Under the pieces are notes generated by a model that saw only the letters and a program-made list of their open reading frames with translations, did not search any database and was not told the DNA's origin. A stretch of DNA of 64,000 bases. Origin: Astropecten irregularis. Its lineage: Eukaryota > Echinodermata > Asteroidea > Paxillosida > Astropectinidae. Below are positions 23,789 through 34,284 of this stretch, piece after piece. The translations under genes and the position numbers were made by a program. The first letter of the stretch is position 1. Each line of letters begins with the position of its first letter. Location of the stretch: the NCBI GenBank assembly GCA_963971285.1, contig OZ020246.1, positions 21,559,217-21,623,216 of the forward strand, read 5' to 3'.

Positions 23789-25000
23789 TTCAATCGCACG
23801 AGTGATATTGAATAATTATAGTTTTTGTTAATCACCTCGATCAGCAAATTTAGCTGAACAAATGAAGAGGCCTAATTACCAAGGCCTTTTTCGAATTGTT
23901 TTTGCTTTTTAGTTTCATTGACCCAATGCAGCGTAATGAGGACTGTTCCCCAGATTTTACTTTTTGAGTTATATACACAACTAGAAGGAATTATCCATGG
24001 GCTTTCCAATGATACCAAATTTATTTTCATATCTCATTCCATTCCAAAGTTATGACCCGATAAAGAGAACGCAGCGGTGCTCAGACTCTGAAAATACTTT
24101 TCGAGAAAAACGGCTTTAAAGTTTACAGTTTACACACGCCTAGCTCGCGCGTCGCAATCAGTGACCGGCAGAGTGCAGCCGCTGTATGCCTATGTACAGT
24201 ACATGTTTGTGTACGTTGTTTGTGCATAGTAATAATGGATCAACATTAAGGGGTTTGTCAAACTGTAAAATTTTGTTTCCTTCCAAGATAAAATGACTTT
24301 AATTTTGTCTTAACATTAATCCTGTTACTATTTGGAAAAAGAAGTATACGTAAACATGTTTAAATCTAGCATTACTACTAATACTAATACTATGAATAAC
24401 AGCATTGTTTTTTACCAACAATGAACGATGATGTTCCCAGTTTCTCACTTTTTCAACTGAGTCACCAGATTTTAAATTGAGCCCACTGTATTTCCTCGGT
24501 CAACCCAATGGCTCCAGTATTTCCTCATGTAGTCGAATATGAAATGTTCGTCTCCATTTATAGCTCCCAACTGTGTTAGAAAACTTCCACTACAAGTATA
24601 GGCCAGTTGTTGGTTTTACTTTTAGCGTGGGAATTGTATTTTAACATTATTACTAATACTGGCCTACCGTTGCAGAGATTTACCGTGTCAACGCGTGGAA
24701 TTGAACTTCCTTCGGTTTTACAAGCCAAAACTACCCGTGACAATTTGACAAAAACACACAAATAAAAATAGCAATTACGGAACCCAATTTTGCGTAAGGT
24801 AATTGCCGAGTTTCGGTAAAACAATCTTAAAAATATGAACTGTATTCCACGCAACAAACACCGCTGCCATTGCAATGTTTATAAGCACTGTTTTCTATCG
24901 TGTACACTGTACATGTACACTGTACTGGCCTATTGCTTACTGCACTAGTACTGCAGTACATTGTAGGCATTACATGAGGCACGTTCTCAAACACCAAAAA

Positions 25001-25050
25001 AGCGCGACTATTTGGGTCGCGATTTGGAGCGCGACCCAAATAGTCGCGCT
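25001..25050. repeat. Perfect hairpin, GCGCGACTATTTGGGTCGCG
   Basis: AGCGCGACTATTTGGGTCGCG and its exact complement are separated by a loop of about 7 bases. The same arm recurs at 25101-25122 and, in variant form, around 25800. It belongs to the foldback family that follows. Confidence 0.8.
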
Positions 25051-25100
25051 TATTATTTTGTGTGGGAATCAATAGGCACGTTCTCCCCCACACACCAAAA

Positions 25101-26217
25101 ACGCGCGACTATTTGGGTCGCGACCATTGATCTCCATAATACACTGGATAGGACATCGCGCGCCATCTTGTGTAACGCGTGCGTTTGCTCAGGAGGGTTT
25201 AGAAACTTCAAGCGCGGGTCGGCGCAGAGACCGTACGCAACACAAACAAATGAAGTTTGGGGGTTGGGGCAATAAATTTGCCAAATATTTTGCTGATTTT
25301 CGAGTGGTTTAGAATTAAACTTTTGGAGGAAATACCTTACTATGGATTATAGAATGTGTTATGCGTTTGTGGATATAGGCCTACGAATGCCGGGTGCACG
25401 GATGACACAAAAAGAGGGATTTGATTCCATAAGTAAGCGTTTTAGTCTGCAGAACAATAAGTTTAAGTGTGTGGGAATAATTATAACTTTATTTGAATAG
25501 AATTCTAGAATCCTTATTTCATTTGCCTTTTTTGAATGATCGTAGTAAGCTGTAGTTTGCCGGTAACCTATTTGGTAGGGTGGCGATACATTTTTTTAAT
25601 TTGGAGCAAACAAAACTCATCAACTCAACGATATTGTATTAAGTTAGCCTTATTTTTATCTATAAATAACTACTGTGAACTATCATGATGGCATTCATCA
25701 GCGCATGCGCAACCCTCCTAAACGGGACCGCGCGTTTTTACAGGAAGCGCTGTACAAAAAGAATACGCGTGTCCTATCCAGTGTATAATGGAGATCAATG
25801 GTCGCGACCCAAACAGTCGCGCTTATTTGTGTGGGAACCATTGATCTCCATTATACACTGGATAGGACATCGCGCGCCATCTCGTGTAACGCGTGCGTTT
25901 GCTCAGGAGGGTTTATAGAAACTTCAAGCGCGGGTCGGCGCATAGACCATACTTATGGAATCAAATCCCTCTTTTTGTGTCATCTGTGCACCCGGCATTC
26001 GTAGGCCTACATCCGCAAAAGCATAACACATCCTATAATCCATAGTAAGGTATTTCCTCCAAAAGTTTAATTCTAAACCACTCGAAAATCAGCAAAATAT
26101 ATGGTAAATTTATTGCCCCCGAACCCCCAAACTTCATTTGAAGTTTCTAAACCCTCCTGAGCAAACGCACGCGTTGCACAAGATGGCGCGCGATGTCCTA
26201 TCCAGTGTATTATGGAG
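25101..26217. repeat. Nested foldback cluster
   Basis: Arm A (25101-25434) reappears inverted as arm B (25951-26217). Shared blocks include ACACTGGATAGGACATCGCG, CGTGCGTTTGCTCAGGAGGG and ATTCGTAGGCCTAC. Arm B lacks about 40 bp (the GCGCGGGTCGGCGC region) that arm A has. A third partial copy in arm A orientation lies at about 25846-25945, headed by its own palindrome (GTGTATAATGGAGATCAATG and complement). No transposase is present. Confidence 0.75.
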
Positions 26218-26442
26218 GCTCAGGCTCCGTCTCAGGCTCCGTCTCAGGCTCCGGCTCCATTTCGTGAATCAATTCTACAATAACGGGTATCAAAATAAAG
26301 GCTTTTGGAAGCGGTTCTGAAGTAAATTTTCTGGTTTGAAAAGGAAAACAGAGTGAAAAAACGGCACAACCTACACTTTCAGCATATTTATCCCAGAGCT
26401 GGAGCCTGAGCATAAGCCTCCGTTTCGTAAACGCCACGGCTC
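26212..26442. repeat. Inverted-repeat element, GAGGCTCAGGCTC family (damaged copy)
   Basis: The left end has GGAGGCTCAGGCTCCGTCTC with three tandem GGCTCCGTCTCA-type units. The right end reads GAGCCTGAGCATAAGCCTCC then GTTTCGTAAACG. The intact relative is at 59542-59789. Confidence 0.55.
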
Positions 26443-28181
26443 ACCTCAGGGAGTAAACTATGCAGTATGGGTATGAAAAACCTCTACAAGTTGAAACAGT
26501 TTAAAATGCTCGTGATGCTTGGTGAGAATATAAATCATTTGCTCTCGCATGGAAGTGAGGTCTGAACTTATGAGCTGGCTCTCTCTTGAAAAACACATCG
26601 GCGGACGACTGCAGCTTAAAAGAGTAGTTCAGTCCTAATCAAATTCCGGTTGATATACTACCACTGTATGAGTGAAAAAGAAATAACTTTAGCAATTGAC
26701 AAAATCCCAGATGATACCTACTTCACATCTTCACATCTTATAAGGCTTCATGCACATTAATTAATTGACCGATATTGGTAAATAAGGGCCTATGGCAACC
26801 TGCGTCATCACTGCCTCACACCGAAAATGAAGTCAATGACTTTGCATAATAGGTACTTAGGGAGACTTTCCCATAGGGTCGTGCACAAACGTTACTTACC
26901 TATTTCTAAACATCCTCCAAACCGATGAACTTGAAATTTACATATGTTCATATGTCTTAAAAGTATGTCTTTAAAAGGTAGCTGGTGCCTTAGGGAGACA
27001 TCGAAATGTCTCACTTAGTCCCGATGTCTACCTAATGTCCACCGACGATAACGTGTATCCCTAATACCCCATTTGTATAATTATAAGGGGACTGACAATA
27101 ATCATTAAGGTTTACAACATTTCTTCTTCCTCAACTTGAGGAAAACATGAATATTCATGATATGTAAATGAACAAAAAACCGGCAAGTTCGAGAGAAAAT
27201 TGCTTATTCTTGGCGAATGCGGAACGGTAAAAAGTGGCTTAAAATTCACATCAAGAAACTTCCAATAGTGAGGGTTAAGGATATGTTTACCTTAATTGGA
27301 GCAAGGTGAACACACTTTTATGCGAACATCTTATTTTTCGAAATCGTTGGGGTCCAGCTTTAACTGGCAGAGTTGTGTTCATAAACTTATCAGTCAGGGC
27401 CCAACTTTTCCACAAAGAGGTGTCAAGCTCATAAAGAACACGGTCTAGTTTATCATAAAGGTTGCCAGGCATATACTGCAATGTTCAGTTGTATACAAGA
27501 CCTGCATACTGCGCGTTTCTATGCAGTTTTCTATTGAATTTGGACCCATTGAATGAATCACAGCTTCTGACTGGAGCCTGCATGAATGCATGTGCACTCG
27601 GAGGTAAGTAATATCTACATTTGATTTCCATGTAACCAATTTACGTCAGCACGTTCATGACAAAAGCAACGTCCTTCGGGAACAAAAGAACCGCTGGCGG
27701 TGATTGTTGGGAAACGAAAAAAAAAAAATTATATCAAAATGCAACTAATAAAATTCACCGTGCGTGGGAACAACAGTAACGAAGGACTTTCTCCCCTTTA
27801 GCCAAACAATGTACATTCGGTGAGAAGGTAACAAGATACACATGAGTAGCCTACACGTCCAACCGAATTCAAAGAGAAAGGATGGTCTTACAAACTTATT
27901 TATATAAGGTCAAGGCAAGCCGTCACTGTGGCTGGGATTCTGAGAGTCACGTTCAAGTTTTACACTATTGATGTGTCAGAATTTGTTCATTGCGTTGGCG
28001 AGACTCTAACACTGAAACACAGTTTTCAAGTCGCTCTTTTTACCTACTTGTTGTGGAAGTGCTGTGTAGTTCTTTCTGATCATTACTTGGGTTCACCGTC
28101 AAACAGTGACATTTAGTCGAGGACGAACTCAACAACTGAACTCTGCTCGATCTTTCGGACACAACGTTTTGATAAGAGGCG

Positions 28182-28189
28182 TATAAATT
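28182..28189 (+). promoter_or_regulatory. Candidate TATA box of the small heat shock protein gene
   Basis: TATAAATT lies 64-71 bases upstream of the start codon, a distance that leaves a 5' UTR of about 40 bases. Heat-inducible small heat shock genes are often intronless with a TATA box. I did not find a clean heat shock element in the 300 bases upstream. Confidence 0.4.
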
Positions 28190-28252
28190 AAGTGGGACTT
28201 GAAAACTAACTCTCCCCAGGGGATCTACTAGGCCTATTACTAAAATCTTACA

Positions 28253-29206
28253 ATGTCTGCCAATCCAGCCAATCCCCTTCATGATATTGAGGCATTCAAA
28301 GACCAAATGCGACGTCACTGCGAGCAGAGACGCACCGAGGTAATGGCCGGTTCGCCACTGCTCGGCAGGCGCCCCGTCCCGGTCGCGGTCCCAGCGAACG
28401 GCCGGTCTCATCGTCACCACTACCATCAGCACCAGCAGCACCGTGGCCAGGAGTCATCACTCGTCGTGGGCAGCCCCAATTTACGACGATCTAGCGATGA
28501 AGGTCAGATGAGACCTAATGTTGTTGACAGTGGGCCAGGCTTCGTCGAGTCCCAACCTATCAAGGTCCACCCTCACCTGAAGATCAAAGTCAGTGAGATA
28601 CGTCGGTCAAACGGCGACGGCCTCGAACACCAACCCATGTTTCCCGAGGGAAATGATCAGTTGATGGGGCCTCCGGCTAGGATGGGTCCCCCGTACACCG
28701 AGCAGAGAAATTACGGTGCTAGTGACCCGTTCGTAGGCGAATTAGCTCGGCCGGGCGCCGACAACAACCAGGCGCAACAGATGATGTTTCCCGGCGATGA
28801 TCATTTCATGAGACCCCCGCCTACGTATTCTATGATCTCCAAACACTTTCGTCAGCAAAACGCCCAGGATGAGGTCACAGTGAGCCAGGAGGAGTTTCGA
28901 GTCGACCTGGACGTCACCGGCTACGCGCCCGAGGAGCTGGACGTCAAGATCGTCGGGAACGACGTCGTCATCCGAGGCAGCCGACGCGCCGAGCGTCGCG
29001 CGGGGGAAATCGCCAACGTCTCCCAGGCGTTCAATCGCCAGTACACGCTCCCGGACAACGTGCTGGTGGACGGCGTGTCAGTGCTCATGTCAAGGAACGG
29101 GATGCTGAGCGTCAAGGTCCCTCGAAAGACGGCGGCGATGGTGGCCGCTCCGGAACCCATCATCGCACCGAGGCAGACCAAGGTCAAGTTCTTAGATGAA
29201 CAGTAG
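28253..29206 (+). CDS. Small heat shock protein (alpha-crystallin/Hsp20), single exon
   Basis: A 317-residue intronless gene. Residues 1-206 are a long, disordered N-terminal arm rich in Arg, His, Pro and Met, including a His/Gln cluster at about 53-63. The alpha-crystallin domain spans about 207-292. It contains EEFRVDLDVTGYAPEELDVK, GNDVVIRGSR, FNRQYTLPDNV and the signature NGMLSVKVPR. A short C-terminal tail follows with a PIIAP stretch that may act as the I/V-x-I/V anchor. Family knowledge: these are ATP-independent holdase chaperones that form oligomers through this domain and bind unfolding proteins. Usual members have 150-220 residues, so the N-terminal arm is unusually long. The start ATG is the first in the frame, and the upstream TATA fits it. 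Which vertebrate HSPB gene it matches cannot be decided. Confidence 0.93.
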   Translation: MSANPANPLHDIEAFKDQMRRHCEQRRTEVMAGSPLLGRRPVPVAVPANGRSHRHHYHQHQQHRGQESSLVVGSPNLRRSSDEGQMRPNVVDSGPGFVESQPIKVHPHLKIKVSEIRRSNGDGLEHQPMFPEGNDQLMGPPARMGPPYTEQRNYGASDPFVGELARPGADNNQAQQMMFPGDDHFMRPPPTYSMISKHFRQQNAQDEVTVSQEEFRVDLDVTGYAPEELDVKIVGNDVVIRGSRRAERRAGEIANVSQAFNRQYTLPDNVLVDGVSVLMSRNGMLSVKVPRKTAAMVAAPEPIIAPRQTKVKFLDEQ

Positions 29207-29656
29207 ATGAAAAAGCACGAGGGACTACGGTTCAAGCACATGCGTTATTTTGCTGAGCACAAACATGATAATTTTGCGTATAGTACAAATCTTAGACTTG
29301 CGTGAGCAACTGTTTATATCTCTAGTTTTTGCATATTATGAGTTAACTATTGAACAGTATTTACATACTTCGACATAGAAGTCATACATATCATAGAGCA
29401 CGCTCAAGTCCCAGTCATAACAATATTGATAAAGGGCTTTGTAAAAGATCAGAAAACAAGACATAATCTACGGTGCTCTGAAAGTGCCATCCGACTTGTT
29501 GAGATCCTGAGACGGGTGCTCGAAGTAATGTCGTCATCCCGAGATCCCGAGAGGATCGCAACAAGTCGGATTGCACCTCTAGAGCTCCGTACATGTCACC
29601 CAATAACCCTGCAAATTAATGTTCTCGGTTACGATACCATTTCCTTCATAACTAGG

Positions 29657-30337
29657 CCTATAGGGTTTTACAGTCACTTCGCCCATTTTCCACTTCGCCC
29701 ACAACCACTTCGCCCCCAACCATTTCGCCCACACGTCACTTTGCCCACGCGTCACTTCGCCCATTCACCACTTCGCCCACTGGCCACTTCGCCCACGCGT
29801 CACTTCGCCCACGCTGCCATACACAACAGCCACACATGAACAGCCGCAACAGAAAAGCGCACGCACCGCAACTTTTTTTTGTAAAATCTGAACATAATTA
29901 TTGTGTGATAATTGGGTATATTTTTTCATGGAAGGTTGGGAAGGAAAGAGTCATTATAATGTTATAGAGTTATTATTATGAGTATTTATAGGTAAATATA
30001 GTAAGTAAATAATTTAGTTTGGGAGTGCTTTTTATTGGGTATATAAATATTATTATAATTATGTTATTGCCTACGAATTGCATTCTAAATCTAGAAGTAA
30101 TTGAAGGTGGGAATTCCTTCGTGGTCGGGGTTTGTGATAATAAGCTTATTCGTTGTTAAACTTTGTTTATACATGTATTTAAAATTGCGTTGGTAAGTGG
30201 GCGAAGTGACGCGTGGGCGAAGTGGTAAGTGGGCGAAGTGGTAAGTGGGCGAAGTGACGCGTGGGCGAAGTGACGCGTGGGCGAAGTGGTTGTGGGCGAA
30301 GTGGAAAGTGGGCGAAGTGACCGACATCCCCTATAGG
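29657..30337. mobile_element. Foldback element with tandem CACTTCGCCCA arms
   Basis: The left arm (29657-29812) holds about ten units of CACTTCGCCCA with short spacers such as CGCGT. The right arm (30196-30337) holds about eight units of the complement GGGCGAAGTG. Both outer ends read CCTATAGGG / CCCTATAGG. The spacer of about 380 bp is AT-rich and non-coding. The frames that appear as repeated FAH/LRP words are by-products of the repeat. Confidence 0.8.
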
Positions 30338-30549
30338 ACATCTATAAAAAGTAGAACATACTTATAGCGAGTTGATCTAAGTGTGTTTTTATCAATTAGG
30401 CCTCTTTTCAAGTTATGTCAAGTTGAACGTGGACCAAGCTGCACTGACTTGTATGACTGCGATTTAAATTCAAAGTGTTTCTAAAACAATGTCTTCTTGA
30501 GCTCCAATATAATACGGGTTAATCGTAAACGTTTATTCTGTCACTGGAG

Positions 30550-30675
30550 TAAACAAAGCACTAAGATTAATCTTAAGATGAGTTGTTCAGTATCACCATA
30601 GTGATTTGTTTTGTGACATCACATATTGCTTAGCAATTAAGATGAATTCACACATCGTGACATCGGCCCCTGGGC
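30550..30675. repeat. Short inverted-repeat element, TTTCACAAA family, diverged
   Basis: It shares CACTAAGATTAATCTTAAGA, TGACATCACAT and TTGCTTAGCAATTAAGAT with the copy at 14131-14257. One end is degraded. Confidence 0.5.
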
Positions 30676-31288
30676 ACATTTTTGTCATTAAAGATATTTT
30701 ATTCAAACTCGAATGCATATGTATGTAGTCGCGTGTGGCTTTTCCTCAGTAGAATTACTTGCACTTTCTGCAATTGTATTGACTGCACCTAAATAATTGT
30801 CCACACAACAAAAAAGCGCAAAAACAAAATGATATGGCTTCTGTTTAAATCATTATGCAATAAAAACGTGCATTGAACAATAAAAAAGGCACACCGACAA
30901 TGTGTGTTTGAGGGTAAATATGCCAGTTTATTCAAATTTGTGTCCAATCTTTACATTCTTGTTGCAGAAAGCAATAATATTCAATCTAATTTTTGATATG
31001 AGGTACATAATTTACGCAGTTAATGCGATGATTGGATAAATACCCCCGATGTTTATCCATACCAAGTACAAATAGTGAAGGTTAATTTGTTCAGGATTCA
31101 AGAAATTGCACTCAACTTTGGCAGACAAAACTTGGCCCCTGGATATCTTAGCCCTGTTGAATAAAATACTGCTGTTTTAAGATAAGATATGTTTGTTGAA
31201 GGCTAGGTACCCAAATGACCAGCAAGTTAATAAATACAGTAATCTAGGTATGTTTCCAAGATGGCGGCAGGTATAAAATGTACGGCTG

Positions 31289-31414
31289 TGTTCCAAATCT
31301 CTGGTTGCGACCGCAAATAACACACACACGTCTATGGAAATGGCTGCCGTCACTGGCTAGTGGCTACCATAGGGGCGTGTGTAGTTTGCAGCCGCAGCCA
31401 GAGATTTGGGACAT
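31289..31414. repeat. Small palindromic element, CCAAATCTCTGG ends
   Basis: TTCCAAATCTCTGGTTGC and the complement-like GCAGCCAGAGATTTGGGA bound about 125 bp. The inner sequence also pairs (CACACGTCTATGG against CCATAGGGGCGTGTG). Non-coding. Only one copy was noticed in the window. Confidence 0.55.
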
Positions 31415-32839
31415 TGCCTATCACTCTATAAATTGTACTCGATTCCCATACATGCCAACTATCCTAGTGAAGATCAAGATCAAATGAACAGTACACTGAC
31501 ATCGTTTTAAGATTCCCAACTTTATTAACACTCAAAGAAGATTTTGCATTAAAAAAAACCCAGAAAAACCTACAGAAGATCAGAGGGTAAATTACAAGCT
31601 ACTCCGACAAAAGATACCGTTCGGAATTTTTGGGGGTTGTGCAAATTGGCAAAATCTCATTCAAGATGTTAAGATCTCTGGGAATCCCATTAAAAGTTTT
31701 ATTGATTTTGTTTTGTACCTTAAAATGTGAAAAAAAGCAGCATAATCTTCAGAGAGTAAACTTGTTCATGGTGAGAAAAATAATGTAGAATGACTGACCA
31801 CAACATGATAATACGAGTATTATTAATACAGTGTTTCAATGCCTCTGTTTTTAGTTCATATCCAGCCAATTTTTTATTTTTCACTTAAAGTTTGTCTCAC
31901 TAAAACCCTGGATAGTTATTAAGCACTGAAACTATGATGATATTCCGGCACCTCAAGAAAAAAAAAATAGTCCAAAGACCATCTACGTGTAATACTGTGA
32001 GTTGGTTTTTATAATAATAAAGTCTTTAAAACGATAGCAAACATCATGGCACGAAAACACTTTTACACAGGCTTTGCAAGTATGACCAATGCCTTTCGAT
32101 ATTAAAAAAGAACAAAATCACCAACCCAATCCCTGTGCAATCAAGTCAGTTCCATTTTGAATTATCACATTCGGTTCATTACCCTAGCCATGCTAGAATG
32201 AACTCAACTTGTAATCAATCCAAATAGTTCATGAATGTCTAGCTTAGTGTACAAATCAACACAAAATCATGACGCCATCTACATGATAATAAACTCTTGT
32301 TTCGAATAGAGGCCATGAAAAAAGCTTTAATACCCCCAAATATATTAAAATAAATTTGAATAAAGAAAAAAATTCTAAAAAATAAAGAAATCTATCATCT
32401 GATAGTGAAACAATTTTAAATTGTATGGAATTTTATTTTTCCAGGCACATTATCCAAAAAGTGGACGATAATTCCTAGCTACATGACATTGTGTCCCTTT
32501 ATACAACACAGAATTAATCATTAAGGCATAAGATTGAATGGACGATTGGCAGAGGTCCAATAATGTCCCATTTTCTCCAGACTGTACATGCCAAAGTATC
32601 TACACAATGATCTTTCTCTTCTACGGGAGTACTGCAGCTCTTCCATGGAACAGATAAACTTAAAAAAGGGTAGTTTGGGAATTTGGGATAGCCTGTAAGT
32701 TTGGCTCTTCTGCCATGGAAGGGCTGACTGATACTGCACCATCCGAGCTGAAAACGCAACATTCTGATCAGAAATGTTGTTTCAACTTGGCTTGGAAATG
32801 GGCTAGCATTTCATGGCAAAATACATTCTTCACGAAGGA

Positions 32840-33372
32840 GTAGTTCCCTTGGGAAGGGGTACATTCCTTAAGGAAGGGGTACATTCCTTGAGGAAGAAGG
32901 GGTACATTCTTTGAGGAAGGGGTACATTCCTTCAGGAAGTGGTACATTTTTTGAGGAAGGGTACATTCCTTCAGGAAGGGATGCATTCCTTCAGGAACGG
33001 GTACATTCCTCCAGGAACGGGTACATTCCTCCAGGAAGGGGTACATTCCTTCAGGAAGGGTAACATTCCACCAGGAAGGGGTACATTCCTTCAGGAAGGG
33101 ATGCATTCCTTCAGGAACGGGTACATTCCTCCAGGAACGGGTACAATCCTCCAGGAAGGGGTACATTCCTTCAGGAAGGGTAACATTCCACCAGGAAGGG
33201 GTGCATTCCTTCAGGAATGGGTACATTCCTCCAGGAAGGGGTACATTCCTTCAGGAAGGGTAACATTCCACAAGGAAGGGGTACATTCCTTCAGGAAGGG
33301 GTACATTCCCTCTGAAATGGGAACATTCCTTCAGGAAGGGGTACATTCCCTTAGATAGGAGTACAATCCCAC
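32840..33372. repeat. Minisatellite, 20-bp unit, about 26 copies
   Basis: The unit is close to GGTACATTCCTTCAGGAAGG, with variants that change one or two bases or add a base. Because 60 nt equals 20 codons, frames stay open on both strands (32768-33226 minus, 32939-33358 plus). Neither shows selection-like features. Most units contain TTCNNGAA as CTTCAGGAAG. The array lies 3.6 kb downstream of the small heat shock gene and 0.9 kb downstream of the TOP1 stop. Confidence 0.9.
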
Positions 33373-34284
33373 ACAAAATCATAGGCTAGTGATAATAACA
33401 GAATAAATTCCCTGAAATCAATCCAGACAAGCAATGAAAAATAACATTAAAAGGTAGAATGTATTCACTAATGAAATGCCCATGCTCGGTATATGGTGAG
33501 ATTGATTGGAAAGACCACTGTCGTTGAATACTCTGTCCTTTGAACAAGTACGGTTTTCTTTAAGTTTTTAAAATTAACACGTTAAAAAAATCACAGGGGA
33601 ATTTCAACAGCTATTTAAAAAAACGGATAGCACAAACAACAAACAGTGAAATAAAATAATATATTTTAAGAAAATGCAATAGTTTACAATTTTGACACAT
33701 GGCAGACAAAAAATGTGGACAACGTTTGACCCTCAAAAAAAAAATTCATAAAAAGAAGTTCTACAAACGACACAAAAAAAAGAACCAAAAAATAAAAAAC
33801 CAACAAAAATACATTTAACACAAATGCAACGATAACTTTCCAAGTTTGCATGAATTCATTCAATTTACACTTCTACGAAAGCGACACTTGTGGAGACGCA
33901 TACATAATCAAAAACACCTTTGAAGCCAACAGTCTTTTTTTGTTGTATTGTTCAACAATATGACGGCTTTCCACCACACGAACAAATCTCACGGCTGGCA
34001 GGCTTTCAATATTCAAAGTACATTTTTTTTTTTTTTAACTCCACAAAGCAGAAACAAATTTCATTTTATTATCGGTGGCTAGGCTTTTTTTTCTCTTTTT
34101 CGTTTTTTTTTTTTCAAAGACGCTTTTAGATTTGTATACACATAAACATCAAAACTCCTACTTTGTACTTTTACAAATAATAACTGATATAACTGTGGTG
34201 TGTGTGTGTGTATTGTGTATGTGAGAGTGTATTATTATTTATTTTTTTTGTCGTTTTTAGAAAATATATAATGTTTACCTCTCG

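Larger units (their letters stand above)
23789..28252. other. Intergenic region, GT31 gene to small heat shock protein
   Basis: It contains the 3' UTR of the glycosyltransferase, AT-rich sequence to 24850, the foldback cluster at 25001-26217 and an inverted-repeat element remnant at 26212-26442. From 26450 to 28100 there is unique-looking sequence in which I recognise no gene. Two minus-strand frames of about 64 codons at 27287-27639 lack any family signature. The heat shock promoter lies at the right edge. Confidence 0.5.
30338..34284. other. Intergenic region downstream of TOP1
   Basis: It holds an inverted-repeat element at 30550-30675, a small palindromic element at 31289-31414 and the minisatellite at 32840-33372. 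Long AT-rich and A-run sequence at 33550-34260 most likely includes the TOP1 3' UTR (minus strand). An AATAAA on the minus strand lies at 34238-34243, only 42 nt after the TOP1 stop, so it may or may not be the used signal. No gene seen. Confidence 0.5.

Noticed and set aside
27287..27639. Two overlapping minus-strand frames of about 64 codons
   Set aside because: No domain signature or splice support; perhaps an old element.
29426..29839. 137-codon plus-strand frame
   Set aside because: Its end is the CACTTCGCCCA array; nothing else is recognisable.
29676..30330. CRISPR-like array
   Set aside because: Spacers are short and repeated, the arms are inverted and the genome is eukaryotic.
32768..33358. 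Open frames on both strands over the 20-bp minisatellite
   Set aside because: Period effects of the repeat; both strands are equally open and no start or splice context supports a gene.
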